This document shows positions 12,629 through 24,745 of a stretch of 64,000 nt of DNA, piece after piece. How positions within the stretch are numbered: position 1 is the first letter of the stretch; each line of letters begins with the position of its first letter. A model generated the notes under the pieces. That model did no database searches and was not told the DNA's origin. It was given only the letters and a program-made list of their open reading frames with translations. Made by a program: the position numbers and the translations under genes. Origin of the DNA: Apoderus coryli (taxonomy: Eukaryota > Arthropoda > Insecta > Coleoptera > Attelabidae); contig OU452206.1 in assembly GCA_911728435.2 (NCBI GenBank), forward strand, positions 14,910,297-14,974,296, given 5' to 3'.

Positions 12629-12722
12629 AATTTTGTCATAGAGAATGCCGAAAGCGTGTTGCTTGATAATAGCCCAAGACCGCAGGTGAGCAACTCGCTT
12701 GAAGGATTCTCTATGACAAAAT
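12629..12722. repeat. Hairpin with GC-rich apex
   Basis: ATTTTGTCATAGAGAAT at about 12632 is perfectly inverted at about 12706-12722 (ATTCTCTATGACAAAAT). An inner imperfect stem pairs GCGTGTTGCTT with GAGCAACTCGC around the apex GACCGCAGGTGAG. Its architecture matches the hairpins at 6945, 20753 and 36915, although the sequences differ. Confidence 0.65.
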
Positions 12723-13518
12723 GTTGAGTATTTATCAAGGCCCGAGGAGTATTCGATAAGATAATTTTTAACTTTGTAGATATCAAAAATTTGATTGTCA
12801 ATCTGACGTTTAATAATTGTCAATACAAAATGTATTAGTTTTAATCAAGCAAATATTATTCATTTTTATTTAAAACTACAATTGTGAAAAGTACAATTGG
12901 TAAATGTTAAATTGGAAGAAGAGTTTGCTGAAGTGGACGGATTGTTAATTTCCACTGTTGAAGAAATTCCTCGCATGGTGTTGATTATTTCACCATTAAA
13001 ATCACTAAGTAGTTCAGAGCAATCTAATTTATTGTTAATTAATTTATAAATGAATATAAAAGAAAAGTAAACACGGCGCTTGGAAAGAGGTAAAAGCATG
13101 ATGTCTATTTAATAAAACGTCGTGGGGAAATCCAATTCTTGGATATGAACCATCTTGGTTATACCACAGATATTTATAAAGTTGTCGCTGAACTGGACTG
13201 AATTCGTTTGCGTATGTCCCAATAATGTACAGGGTGAGCACAAAACTATGGTATTTCTTTTGCACAGTTGGCTTTGAACGGATGTGAGCTCCCCTATAGT
13301 GTATTTTATTACTCCAAAGGGGTAAAGGAGAATCGGAACAGCGAGCACTTGTCTTGAAGTGACTTTGTTGTTTCCTGACAATTCTGAGGTTCAGATTTTT
13401 CGCCGCTCATAATCACTGCGTAGATATTTTTTCACCCAGGCGGAGTCTAGGTGGCTTTGAGCAACGCCCAGGAACGTCATGAGTCATAGTGCTGCATTTT
13501 ACTTGATTGACAAGTTTT

Positions 13519-13960
13519 AGGATAATAATAATAATAATACGTTTATTTGCAGTTCATTTACATAAAAAAAAACTTAGGATACATAAAAAGATATATAAAA
13601 AAAAAAAAAAAAAACACATATTCTTGTACGTAAAAAATGATTAGAAATACCAAAAACTGCAAAAAGGATTAAAAAGGCAGTAAAAACTGATATCAAATTT
13701 TAATCCTGCTACACCATTACGACTAAACCAACGTACCTCCCTTGAAATACAAAAATATATTATGCATATACTTATATAATTATGATAGTAGACATAAGCT
13801 ACAGAAAAAAAAAGAGTACTTAAAACTAACTTTACACATTTATAAAAATTAATTAAATTGAATAATAAATAAATAAATCAAATCAATTAAAATCATAATA
13901 CTTAATACTTAAAGCAAAGATTAATCTACACAATAGATATTCAGCGTATATGGGAAATAA
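13519..13960 (-). repeat. 3' end of a retrotransposon (ATT tail)
   Basis: On the minus strand, AT-rich DNA ends in GCAAATAAACG followed by (TATTAT)n, at plus-strand 13520-13545. The upper part (about 13905-13950, AAAGCAAAGATTAATCTACACAATAGATA) is shared with the region 3' of the 16.9-17.6 kb retrotransposon fragment (about 16760-16795, opposite strand). It is therefore probably the untranslated 3' end of the same CR1/Jockey-like family. No coding remains are visible here. Confidence 0.5.
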
Positions 13961-14308
13961 AACAAAAATTGAAACTGTCTCGACACGAGCTACATCTATT
14001 AGAAAAACATGCAACCATGGAAATTATGGAAATTGTAGATGGCGTTATATGTATTGTGTTGAAATAAAATAATCATATGGGCAATGTTAGACAAGGACGA
14101 GTATACTTTCCCCTACGAGGTGGGAGTTTGTTTTTATATTATAGGTATCATATATGTACTACTGTGCAGCAGTGTTTTTTGTTTAAAATTATATGGTATA
14201 CGTATACCTATCTACGCAAAGATTAATGTGTATGGACGAAAATAAAAGAAATTACTATAATAGTATAAATATACAGGGCTGGTTTATTAAATGTTTTAGA
14301 CAATAATT

Positions 14309-14344
14309 TTAAATGACTAAAATAATATTATTTTAGTCATTTAA
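14309..14344. repeat. 36-bp perfect palindrome
   Basis: Two 18-base halves, starting TTAAATGACTAAAATAAT, are exact reverse complements with no loop. It lies 30 bases after a TACAGGGCT tip at 14272, so it may be the centre of a very small foldback element. Confidence 0.8.
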
Positions 14345-15361
14345 TTTTAAATTTCGGATATAAGGATGCATCAAAAAGTTATATTTAAATTAACGAAATT
14401 TGGCGTTATAGATAGGACTTCCGGTTATTACCTGATTCAGTTTTAAGGATCAAACTCAAACAGCAGATTCAACTTGTCGTTAACATTATGAAAAAATAAA
14501 TCTCAGAGGCGGGTAAATTAAAGGGGCATACAGGCGTGAAATGCTACCCTAACTTTTTTATGCACATTTTTTGCGTGTGTTTCAATTCGGAGATGTAAAA
14601 TCTAACAAATTATATACGTAATAAATGTATCCTTCTGTGATATTGATAGAAAGTCATCGTTATCGCGTAATATCGATTTTAAGAAATGTTAATATTAAAA
14701 AGGCTGTGATTTTTACAAGTTGCTGAAGTAAATAAGGTTTGAAATTTCCAGCATGACAATAATTATTTAAAAAAATACGGTTTCGAAATGCAGGATGTAA
14801 AAAATTAGAATTTTTAATCTGTTTTTAATGAAAATTTAAATCTATTGAGAAATATGGTTCAGGGTTTTTGTGAAATGTATTTTACTCCAAAGATTCTACT
14901 CATCGATTATAACCGAATTAATTTACTCAAAAATATCTATACTAGTAAAATAACACAATTATAACAATTAGGTTCAAATTCTGCAACGCCGAATTGAAAA
15001 AAACTTACAGTCTCCCTAATATTGGTTTTTGTGCAATGATCATAAAACTTTAAAAAACTAACGATTTATGTAGATTGTATTGTTAACACGTTTCGTAAAA
15101 AGCTTTAAAAACCCACCAACAGGGTGTTAAAAGTATCACGACAATAACTTTTTTCATGTTTTAACAAGTACAATCGTCTGCTTCAGATTGATCCTTAAAA
15201 ACTGAATAACAGTTTCTCTATATAAAAAAATAAAACTCGTAAATATCATCCCCAAACATTTAATTTGAATACAATTACATAACACCATATTTGAAAGTAA
15301 ATAAAAAAAAACAGCATTACCTAGTTTGACAGATTTGCAAATTGCAAATCAAAGTATCTAT
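14345..15361. other. No recognised feature
   Basis: AT-rich DNA without a convincing open frame, splice-structured exon or internal repeat that I can recognise. Confidence 0.4.
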
Positions 15362-15660
15362 GTATACAGGGTGTTGCATAAGTACTTGTACAAACTTTAA
15401 AGGGTGATTCTTTGACTAATTTTAAGATACAAATTTCATATGTACATGGGTCCGCTACGGCTTGGTTTTCGAGATACAGGTAGTTCAAAAGGAATATTAT
15501 ATTTAGGATTATATGCTTGTTCAATAGCATCGCAATTTGGTGCAATTCGGGATACAGGTGTATTGATGACACCAGAGCTGTCAAAAGAACTAATAAAAAA
15601 TACGAAAAATAACAAAATACAAATATCATTCAAAAGACAACAATGCACATAATAGTCGGT
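15362..15660 (+). repeat. Solo Tc1/mariner-like MITE end
   Basis: A TATACAGGGTGTTGCATAAG tip is followed by text typical of insect mariner-like MITEs (GGGTGATTCTTTGACT, GGTCCGCTACGGCTTGG, TTTCGAGATACAGG). The open frames on both strands here are incidental. No opposite end was found nearby. Confidence 0.5.
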
Positions 15661-16739
15661 ACCAAGCCAAATAGGTAGTAGGTAAATATAGATTTATTTT
15701 GTTTCGGGCTTGGGCTTGGCACCGACTTATTGTAATCAAAACTACCCACCAAACGGATACATTTAATTTTACGCAGATGCTCAAAATGTTAACTTTCTTT
15801 CATTAATAGAGACCTGTGAAGTGACCTTACCTCTTACGCCCACGTATTAAGTACTAAGTTTCAGTTATCAGTTACAATTTTTTATTTTCCAAGAAAGCGA
15901 TACGAGATATTTAAAACGGCATTGCGCCGCCCTCATGTATACCTCCGGGGGCGGCATCGAAAATCGCTACACGTCACAAACTTGTAAATGCTTAGAACTA
16001 CCCCTATATCAAATTTCTATTTTCTATCTTTTTTGTTTCATACCCAAAGCCCTATTCCTACCGAACTTATTATTTACCCGAAGAAACATTAAAAAGAAGT
16101 AAAATTTAAGTACCTAAACCGATAAAGTGGAACTTATACCTGATGAAGAGACAGACTATTATAATAGGTATACCTATAGGTAGCACTGATAATTTTTTTA
16201 TTATAGGTATTATAAGATCTACAACAATCTTGTTACATCTTTGCCACATTGTCTACGTGAAATATTTAGTCAAAAGTATGTTTCTATCTAAAAGCTTTTC
16301 ATTTAACGATTGTTCGCCACTGATCATGGGACTGGTCTAGTCTTGAAACATGTATGACATGGATTAAATATTATTATATTAAATTTAATTCATAGAGATT
16401 AGGCTTTTATTTCAATACTGTACTTGTAATAAATCACCCTGTGTGTTTCTTTTACCGACGAATTGGCAACAGCACGACACACACCACATTCGCTTGTTTT
16501 TTTTTCTACCCTCCCTGCGTATCCCCTCCAGATTAATACAGAATTTCATCAATTTCTCTCTCTGACAATACAGCATTGCCGGTGCATATCTGTTGCAAAT
16601 GATCTAAATAATTGTTATACGTTGCGTTTTGTTTTTGATATTAATAAACTACAAAACGGTTTCTGGCTGTGACAATACTGCTCTATGCTTTACACGCTAG
16701 TCTACGCCACGTAGTGGCAGGCATACTTAGAGATGTTCT
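15661..16739. other. No recognised feature
   Basis: Small frames on the plus strand (16143-16340 and 16463-16672) have no signal or domain I recognise. A degenerate CACCCTGTG tip occurs at about 16435. Confidence 0.35.
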
Positions 16740-17607
16740 GATTTTAATGCATTGGGCTGACTATCTATTGTGTAGATTAATCTTTGCTTAAAGGTAGTGA
16801 AATTGAATTGAATTTCATAAAATTAAATTAAATTGAATTGGCACCAATAATCGGGAAATCGAGAAGACACAAGGAAAAATAAAAAAAGTTACAGTGATGC
16901 AAGCAGCAAATGTTTGCGGAACTAAAGCTTAAAAGATGAGACCTTAAGACATTTAAAAACGGAAGGAATTTTATTGTATATATGAAAAATACTGTATGTG
17001 AAAGACCTTTTGAATAGTACTGTTCTATGTAGTGGTGGGGATGGAAGTCCCCTATACCTGAGATTTAGGTTATGCACATCGGCTCTGAAAGTTATTCTGT
17101 CAAGTAAATAGAGAGGATGTTTGTAAACCAAAACTCAATGATAGAAAACAGCCGCATGCAACAATATTCTCTTTTCCATAGATAACCATCCAGCAGAATG
17201 CAGTTTATGACTAACAGGTGGATATACTTCCTAATACCATAAACATACCTCAAGCACGACTTTTGAACTCTCTGAACGCGATCCTGGACAACCTTATAGA
17301 GGCAAGGACCATAGATAATGTCACAGTAGTTAAAACTACTAAGAACTAAACAATCCGTTAACTTAAGTTTGAGCCCCACTGATAAAATATGCCTATGAGG
17401 ATAAAACATTTTAAGAGCGGCGTATGACTTTGTTATACATTTTGAGACATGTTCCGTGAAACGAAGCTGATCATCCAAATAAAGTCCTAGATTTTTAGCA
17501 CTTCTAGAGATAGGTATAGCCACATTATCAATTGTAATATTTAGATCATCCTCCACTATCTCCCTGTTTCTTCCAAATAGCAGAATTTTTGTTTTTGAGG
17601 GGTTCAT
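16740..17607 (-). pseudogene. CR1/Jockey-like reverse transcriptase C-terminal fragment
   Basis: The minus-strand frame 17092-17607 opens MNPSKTKILLFG, the block that directly follows the YADD box in non-LTR reverse transcriptases. It continues with SAKNLGLYLDDQL, then YDVIYGP-like (YCDIIYGP) and RVQRVQKSCLRYVYGIR. A shifted frame (16922-17131) completes the C-terminus (FRADVHNLNLRYRG, FKRSFTYSI). The catalytic core and endonuclease are missing (5' truncation), and at least one frameshift is present. The 3' UTR (16740-16920) shares sequence with 13.9 kb. This is a dead copy of the same class as those at 8.3 and 54 kb. Confidence 0.75.
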
Positions 17608-19343
17608 TTTTAACTGGTGATCGTGCCCAGTGGCGTTGTACTGCTTTTTTTATTGCATTTATCAATGAATTACCTGTTTATTTGAAGCTCAATTTTATTT
17701 GCCAATGACACAAATATCAATTCCGAGTATTACAATAATGGAAAGCAAGCAATGAACACCACAGAAGCAATGAACACTTTGCGTTGCGTTGCGTTTTATA
17801 CTGTTGTAATTCGTTTTTTTTTTTATAATCACCAATATCAGCAGGTTCTGTCTCAATAAACAACGGATTTCATAGATAACTTTAAAAGAAAGCAGAGAGA
17901 CACTCGGTATAGTGAATTTATGCTTACCTAAATAGAATTTTCTTGCATTTTGAGGTCAAGTACTGTCCTGCCTGTAACCAATGATTCATAATACCAGTAA
18001 CCTTTAGTTGAAAGTGCAAGTAGATACCAGCATTCAGCATACCATTCTAATGATCACACTTAAAAATGCATCTTTCTGCATGAATATGGTGAATTACATA
18101 ATTAAATCTACGTGAGCGATATAAATATAACTAAGTAATAACATCTAAAAAAAAACTTTATGTAGGTACTTACTTATACAGGGTGTCCCATCGGGAACCA
18201 AATCTATCTGTGTTTAGAAAACTAGACAGGGAGCGATGAGGTAAAATAGTTATAAGTTATTGAGACCTTCGGCAGCGTAAAATATTTACCTAATTGTATC
18301 CGCTCGTGTGTGAAATATACTTTAGTGAATTATGTATAATCATTCTTGTCTTTTGAATGTTGAATGCGAATAAAAGGAGTAAAATTTTGCAAATCACCTT
18401 CTCTAGCCGGATATAAATGTTCCTAAAATGCTAAATATATCCACATAGATACTATTAATATCTTCAAATAGTAATAATTATACGACTTTCAATTATTTTA
18501 ATATTCAATAAACGGATAAATAGGTTTTAATAGAATATTACTTTAAAATTCCAATAACAATAATAGTTATATAAAAGAAAGTGTAACACTCGGAATTACC
18601 TAGTACGGCAATCGGCAATATATTCGCATTAATTTTACGGAATTCCAGTAGCCGTAAGGTAGGGAGATTTTGTACAATATCCAGGGTGAGTCCGGTATAA
18701 CGGATCTTGAAAATATTTTTAAAAATAAGCTCTTTCCTTTTTATAGTATAAATGTAGACAGTTTCAAATCAGCATATTAATTTTGCTCCTAAAACACTTA
18801 GCTGAGTAGTAACCTCTTTTTGAGACACCTTATACAGGGTGTTCCGTATTGAAACGGACATACTGTAACCATGGGTTGGTGACACCGAACTGGTTCTAAA
18901 AGTGTGATGTTCTACAGGTCTAACTAGTAAAAATATGTGTTTATAACTGGGTAATAAAGAATTGAATTAAATTCCATTTGGTGTCTCTGAAATCCCCATG
19001 TAGTTCACTTCTCTCTTCATCCTGTATATGAATCCAAAGTAAATATTGATGAAAATAAAAGAATTTCCAGTCTACTAAGAATAAAACTACTTTTGTAGAA
19101 TTATACGCATTATAAAAATACCAACCTTCAAACATTTTGTTTTTATTATAATATAAGTACGTTATGTTTACGCTTGCATATAAACGTATAATTTGTTATA
19201 TTGGTGTATGTTAAGGTAAACTAATTATTGAGATACTATTTCATAATTTACTTAGAATAACATTAGGTATCACATAACAACAAGTGATTGCTAAACAATC
19301 TTATTTTGTTTATTATTAAAATCAAGCGAAAACAATTATTACT
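17608..19343. other. Intergenic DNA with two or three MITE tips
   Basis: TACAGGGTG tips occur at 18177 and 18833, with a related CCAGGGTGAGTCCGG at 18681. No host gene is recognised. The last part is the upstream region of the cuticle-protein-like gene that starts at 19344. Confidence 0.4.
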
Positions 19344-22300
19344 ATGGCTATTAGGAATTTCGTGAAAATTAAAAGTGTTTCTTTGATGGTTGTTGTTGTC
19401 TGCGGTTTTTGGATTAGTGCATCGTACGCTGCATCGATAGGCGTGCCGAAATTAGACGCCAAGGATGCTGTTACATTGCAAGAGATGTACAAACAGGACG
19501 ATAATGGATATACATTTTTGTAAGTAAATAATTTTTATAAGCATCAATAAAAAATTAGAGGCATGTATATGTTATACTGAGAATTATTGCAAACTATGTA
19601 CTTAGATAACAAGTTTTTTTCAAACAAGTTGATTGTTAACCCTCTACATCTAATGAGTGTATTACAAACAGTATTTGCTTGTTGTAAGTATGCATTATTA
19701 TACGGAGTTACATTGTTGTATAATCATTAATGTACATTAATCTTAGTTATGCAGATTGTCCGCAAAGTAACGGAACGGGCAATTATTTTCAATATGGTAT
19801 TTTTTTTAAAGAAAATCCGTGTCACGTCGGTTTTGATGTACTTTATTCCAAATACCCCGCACGGGCCCTTTATTTGTCAAGGAACGGTAAGCAACCACTA
19901 AAAGCTCCAGTTTTTCGCGTCAGGACTGTAACCATTTTGAATTAGCGGGTATTATTATTTACATTCAGAAAGAATACTAATTTTATAGCTCAATCCAAAT
20001 GAATCCCAATATGCTATTCAAATTGTTACGAGTTCGATTCAAGCTTTACGAGCGGTTTCAATTAAAGAAGAACAAACAAAGAATATCAACTTTATTACTC
20101 ACCTTTTATAATTCTGGATCTCTGCCGGTCACCCACTTTGTATTTAAAAGAAAAACAATAATTAAATGACCATTCACAACAACATAACTAAAACTTTATT
20201 AGAAATAAAACGCAAAAGTTTGGGCTCAAAACAATTATTTTAATAATTAAAATTAATAAAGAAAATGAATAACAACAAAGAAATAAATATGTATAAATCA
20301 AAAAAGAATAAAACAATTAAACGAGATTGAAAATTTAGAAGAAAAACTTAGTCATTACTTGTACAACTTAAAAATAGGAAAATTAATATAATTACGGATA
20401 ATTATATTAATTCCTATACGAAACTTTAATTACAATTGAAAACTGAATTTATTTCAATTACTAAAAGAAACAACTTAAAACTTTATAAAAACTGATTGGA
20501 AACAAAAAGGCCTTCAATTAAAAGAATTAACAAAAAACTTACTTACTTTAAAAGAAAAACTAGAAAATAATTCTTAACTGTGAGAAATCTTCTAAGTCCA
20601 AAAACAATTAAAATATTTACTTTAACTTTATAAAATTGGTACATCTAGACACTTCTAAAACTAAAACGAATCTAACTTGAAAGTCCTATCGCCTTTCCAA
20701 AATTACCTCATAAAAATGACAGCATTTTTAATAGTATATTAAGTATAAAGGGCGGTAAAGCATTCGTTGCAGCCCGCCGCTGTATAGACGCACGAGTGAG
20801 CGAAGCGAGCGAGGGCAGCTATACAGCGAAGGGCTGCAGCGGCTTTACCGCCAGTGGTGCTTACAACTGTTTTTCGCCTGCCTCTTCATACTACAATATT
20901 AAACCAAAAGAACTTTATTTTAATAATTAATTATTACTGTTATGAACTGACAGTTTTTGACAGTAATTAATGGGAGTATTTTTTGACGTATCTACATGAT
21001 AATAGGCGTTATCCTTTGACAAACTCAGATCAGATAAACTTATGTGACAGCCTCACATGGCAATGTTGAGTATTTTAAATGTAGAAAGAAACTGTCAAAT
21101 TAGTATCTGAGCGTGTACGCTATACAAATTTAATTTTAGAATCTTATGTATATTTCGGTACTAAAATAATAATTAAAAAGTGATTACTAATTAATAATGG
21201 ACAATTTTAAATAATTAAATGAGTTTAGCGGAATGACAGACGACTACCTAAGTAAATTTTCTCAATTAATTGTCAACTTATCCTCTAGATGGAATGCACA
21301 TTAAGTTAAGTGAGTGAAAACTACTGATGTTAACGTTATTATTGGAAATCTAACAGTGGCGCCATCTATGAAAAAAAAATTAAAATGAGCGGGCGCTAAT
21401 TGGTCATTTACCGCCCGCATATGCGGGCGGTAAAACTCTGTTTAAGTGCAGGCAGGCGAAAAAATATATTCCTATACAAATAGAGCTACAGGGTGAATAG
21501 TAGTTTACGTCTTAGAAATAAAATATATTTTTATGTCGACTGTAATAATGATTGTTGATACTTAGGTATCTTATGTTGGAGTTCGTTCAAAAGATTAACC
21601 AGTCACTACCATTTGTAAAGCAAGAAACAATACGATTTTATAATGACTTCTCAATCTCCCGAATCAGCGACTGGACAAAAACCCATTGTTTTTTTTATTC
21701 GCCCTTTATTATTTGATATGGGAAACCGTGACACCCTCCAATTTGCTTCTGTATATAATAATAAAAGTCCGACATTTAATTTACATGAAGGCGTTTCGAG
21801 AATGTTGAATGTTTTGACCATTCTATAACTGAAACATCTGGTTATCTTTTCTAATATATGCTTTTATCTTTGGACTAACTCATAAACAAACTCAATATTT
21901 TCCATTAGAAAAAGGTCGTTTTCTAGGTATAACTTCTTTATCACAGGCACCCAAGATAATATGTTTATTACTTACAGATGTATGATATTTACAAAAATAT
22001 TAGACTTTCAGACATGTTAGGTATAAAAGTATAAAACTAAGAAAAAATATCGAAAACTACCCAAATATATATACAGGGTAGGACAAAAGTAAATTCTATT
22101 GCCAGTGTGTCTTTGTTTTGTTACAAGCTACATTTTGGAAAATCAATTAATTGACATGATCCCTAACGTGGAACTACACCATTTTAAAAATTTATTTGTT
22201 AATACCTATGACTAATTAATTCAAAACTAGTTTACATTAAAAATAAATATAGAACAACAATGCAGGAGGAACGCCTGTGTTCATTAACATTGATGAGCAT

Positions 22301-22870
22301 AGAAAAGGACGTCCTGAAGGAATTAGAATTTGATGATTTTATACAAGAATTTGTTACACTTAAGTTACGAAAGAAAATACTCTGACCTAAGTAGTTTTGT
22401 AAAATGTGTATAGCAGTAAGCAGTAGCAGTGACTTTTGTTATATCAAAAGTATAGTTTTTGAATATTTTTGCATTTTATTTATAAAGGTCCCCTTAAAAC
22501 TTTAATAGCCCCGGGCCCCATTAAAGCTTAATCCGGCCATGTCCATTCATTGTAGAATATTCTTTTCTGTTGCAAATTCGATACACCTAGATATACCTAG
22601 TTTTTTCATTTCAGATATGCCACCAGTAACAACATAGCGCGAATTGAAAAAGGAACAATCAATCCTAACGGACTTCTACTATCAGTTAAAGGTGCGTACA
22701 CATACTATGACGACAAATATGCTACCAAATACACAGTTTCATACACAGCGGACGAAAACGGATACAAAGCGAAATTGATACAAGAAAAACAGGAGCCAAA
22801 AAATCTTCAAATTGGAACAAGAATTGCTACTAGTGCGCTGGCTTCTTTAGCAGGTGGCGGCTTGGGTTAG
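19344..22870 (+). CDS. Divergent CPR-type cuticular protein gene, two exons
   Basis: Exon 1 (19344-19519) runs from ATG through a hydrophobic signal (SLMVVVVCGFWISASYA) to DDNGYTF, ending in phase 2 at a GTAAGT donor. Exon 2 (22615-22870) follows a TTTCAG acceptor and completes a 143-residue protein. The mature part has IARIEKGTINPNG, then GAYTYYDDKY, then YTVSYTADENGYKAKL, and ends ASLAGGGLG. The YTADENGY block is the Rebers-Riddiford core, but the protein lacks the usual [10 protein letters not shown] tail. It is likely to be a secreted, chitin-associated structural protein. The 3.1-kb intron holds a hairpin-bearing repeat (20753-21467) and two TACAGGGT tips. A broken relative of exon 2 lies at 34938-35155. 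The ATG was chosen because it directly precedes the signal sequence. Confidence 0.8.
20753..21467. mobile_element. MITE-like repeat with GC-rich terminal hairpins
   Basis: Left part: a hairpin from GGCGGTAAAGC (20755) to GCTTTACCGCC (about 20840), with inner complementary stretches (TTGCAGCCC/GGGCTGCAG and GCTGTATAG/CTATACAGC) and the apex GAGTGAGCGAAGCGAGCGAG. It is followed by GTTTTTCGCCTGCCT (20871). Right part: a perfect hairpin ACCGCCCGCATATGCGGGCGGT (as two 11-base halves) at 21409-21430, then GCAGGCAGGCGAAAAAA (about 21450), the inverse of the left TTTTTCGCCTGCCT. The interior is AT-rich and non-coding. It lies wholly within intron 1 of the cuticle gene. Confidence 0.6.
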
Positions 22871-23416
22871 GATAATTTTAATTAAAAAAAAATATCTCAT
22901 ATTGAGAATATAACAAGAAACTTACCAACCTTAAATTCATTATTTTCTTTCACAAACTATAACGTAAACAATTATTGTCTAAGACTTAATCAAAGAATAC
23001 TTGGATAGCTGAAAATATTTTAGTGAAGAATTCAGAAGTCAGTTCAAGATTAATAGATTGCGAAGTTCCTGAATATCATCGGTAATCACTGGGTTGGATA
23101 TAGTACAGTGTTTTTTTGTGATGTGAGAATTAATTTAAGTTTGGTAATTTCCTTGATATAAAAATATTTCTAAGTTAATTTTGATATTGTTCAGTAATTA
23201 CCAGTATTATTTGTTTTAATTTATTTATTTAGAGAAATATTATTTATTTATTTATCGATCATTTGTATATATAAAAAGTACAATTCTACAACAAAAAATA
23301 CAAATTGTAGAATAAAAAAATAATTAAAAATAACAATAAATCGGAAAACCACATATTAAAACAAAATTATTTTATTGAAATTTATTAGGTAGATAATGGA
23401 TTTTTTTTTTCTTATA

Positions 23417-23617
23417 GGATCAGGTTCGAATTAAATTTTGTTCTCGAACAAAATTTAATGTATGAAAAATTGAACGCCTCTGTTTAAACATGAGATGTTT
23501 TAGTATTTGAAAATATACCTGAAGAAGGCAATTGTACATTGCCGAAACGTAGTGGACTGACATTTGATAACAAGAATTGTTTAATTTCAAAAATTGTATT
23601 TAATTCGAACCTGATCC
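23417..23617 (+). repeat. 200-bp inverted-repeat unit with hammerhead-like core
   Basis: GGATCAGGTTCGAATTAAAT at 23417 returns inverted at about 23598-23617. Inside, on the plus strand at 23519-23554, lies CTGAAGA, then a hairpin with six-base arms GGCAAT/ATTGCC, then GAAAC and GTAGT. A second short palindrome (TTTTGTTCTCGAACAAAA) sits next to the left arm. See findings for the ribozyme question. Confidence 0.6.
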
Positions 23618-24745
23618 TCAGAAAAAAAATATGAATAAAGACGGGTGCTAGACAAGAAAAAAATATATAAAATTATTACATTTTCCTTTGATGACCCTAT
23701 AGAGTGTTTTATGGAGAAATTTGCATTATAATTTTCTTCTGAATCAAGTCGGATACAAAGAGTAATGTAATGCCCTGATTTGGGTTAGATTCATTTATAT
23801 TTCGCATAAAAATCAATTGGAGAAATAATAAATTAATACTGAATTTTGATCCTCACTGTATACAGGGTGAACTATCACTCAGTACAAAAATTTTAACCAC
23901 ATGCTCTGGAAAGCATGAAAACCCATAAAAAATTTATTTCGGAATGGGGCAAATCCACGTTTTTCCCTGGTAAATCGGCGCCTATGACAATTATTTTTCA
24001 CGATGGCTTCCAACCTACGAACAGCTATACGCGGCGTTGCCAATTGTAGAGAGGTGAAAATGAACATTTTTGAAATAATTATTATAATACCTGATAAATA
24101 AATCCATCTTTACTACTGCAGTATTGTACACTACTTCTTCGTTTTTGCAAACAACAAACTCCTAAAACGATATTTTCGCATACTTATTGAAAACACTAAA
24201 AACACAACAGATTTCCGAGAAGTAGATACACTAAATGCACACTTTTTTAATATTCGCTGATGCCGATTTTTTTAAAATTTAACGAAATATTAAACTATGA
24301 TAGCCAGTTGTAGCGGCGCTGTCTTATAATACTTGATCAATAACAATCAATCTGGAATACTCCAAATTGTAGATAATTTCTTCGTTTTTGCAAACTTCTA
24401 GCACGATATTTTCTCATTTTGAACATACAAACACTAACTAAACATTGCCGGTAGCACACTAAACCCCAGATAAGTAAAACTAGTACTTACATATCTGGGA
24501 CTAAAATGTAAAATGCCTGTTTAATTTTAATTTATTTAAATCCTTATTTCCAATCGGGACGAAAATGTAAACACAAAAATAATAAAATATCAAAGGTTAA
24601 TAATCTCCCGGGACATCTGCATGATCTATTGTGCAGAGTGCAGGCAACTTCGACGTCATCTGTCAACCAACAGCCTAATGTATTGCCAAGTTTAGTGAAA
24701 ATAACTTATTCAAACTCAATGTGTATTGTGTATCGAGCGATATTA

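Noticed and set aside
15436..15652. Overlapping open frames on both strands at 15.3-15.65 kb as a gene
   Set aside because: The sequence is typical MITE subterminal text following a TACAGGGTG tip; there is no domain, splice structure or codon bias.
20753..20852. CRISPR-like or operator-like array near the GGCGGTAAAGC hairpins
   Set aside because: The repeats are inverted rather than direct and regularly spaced, and the context is an insect intron.
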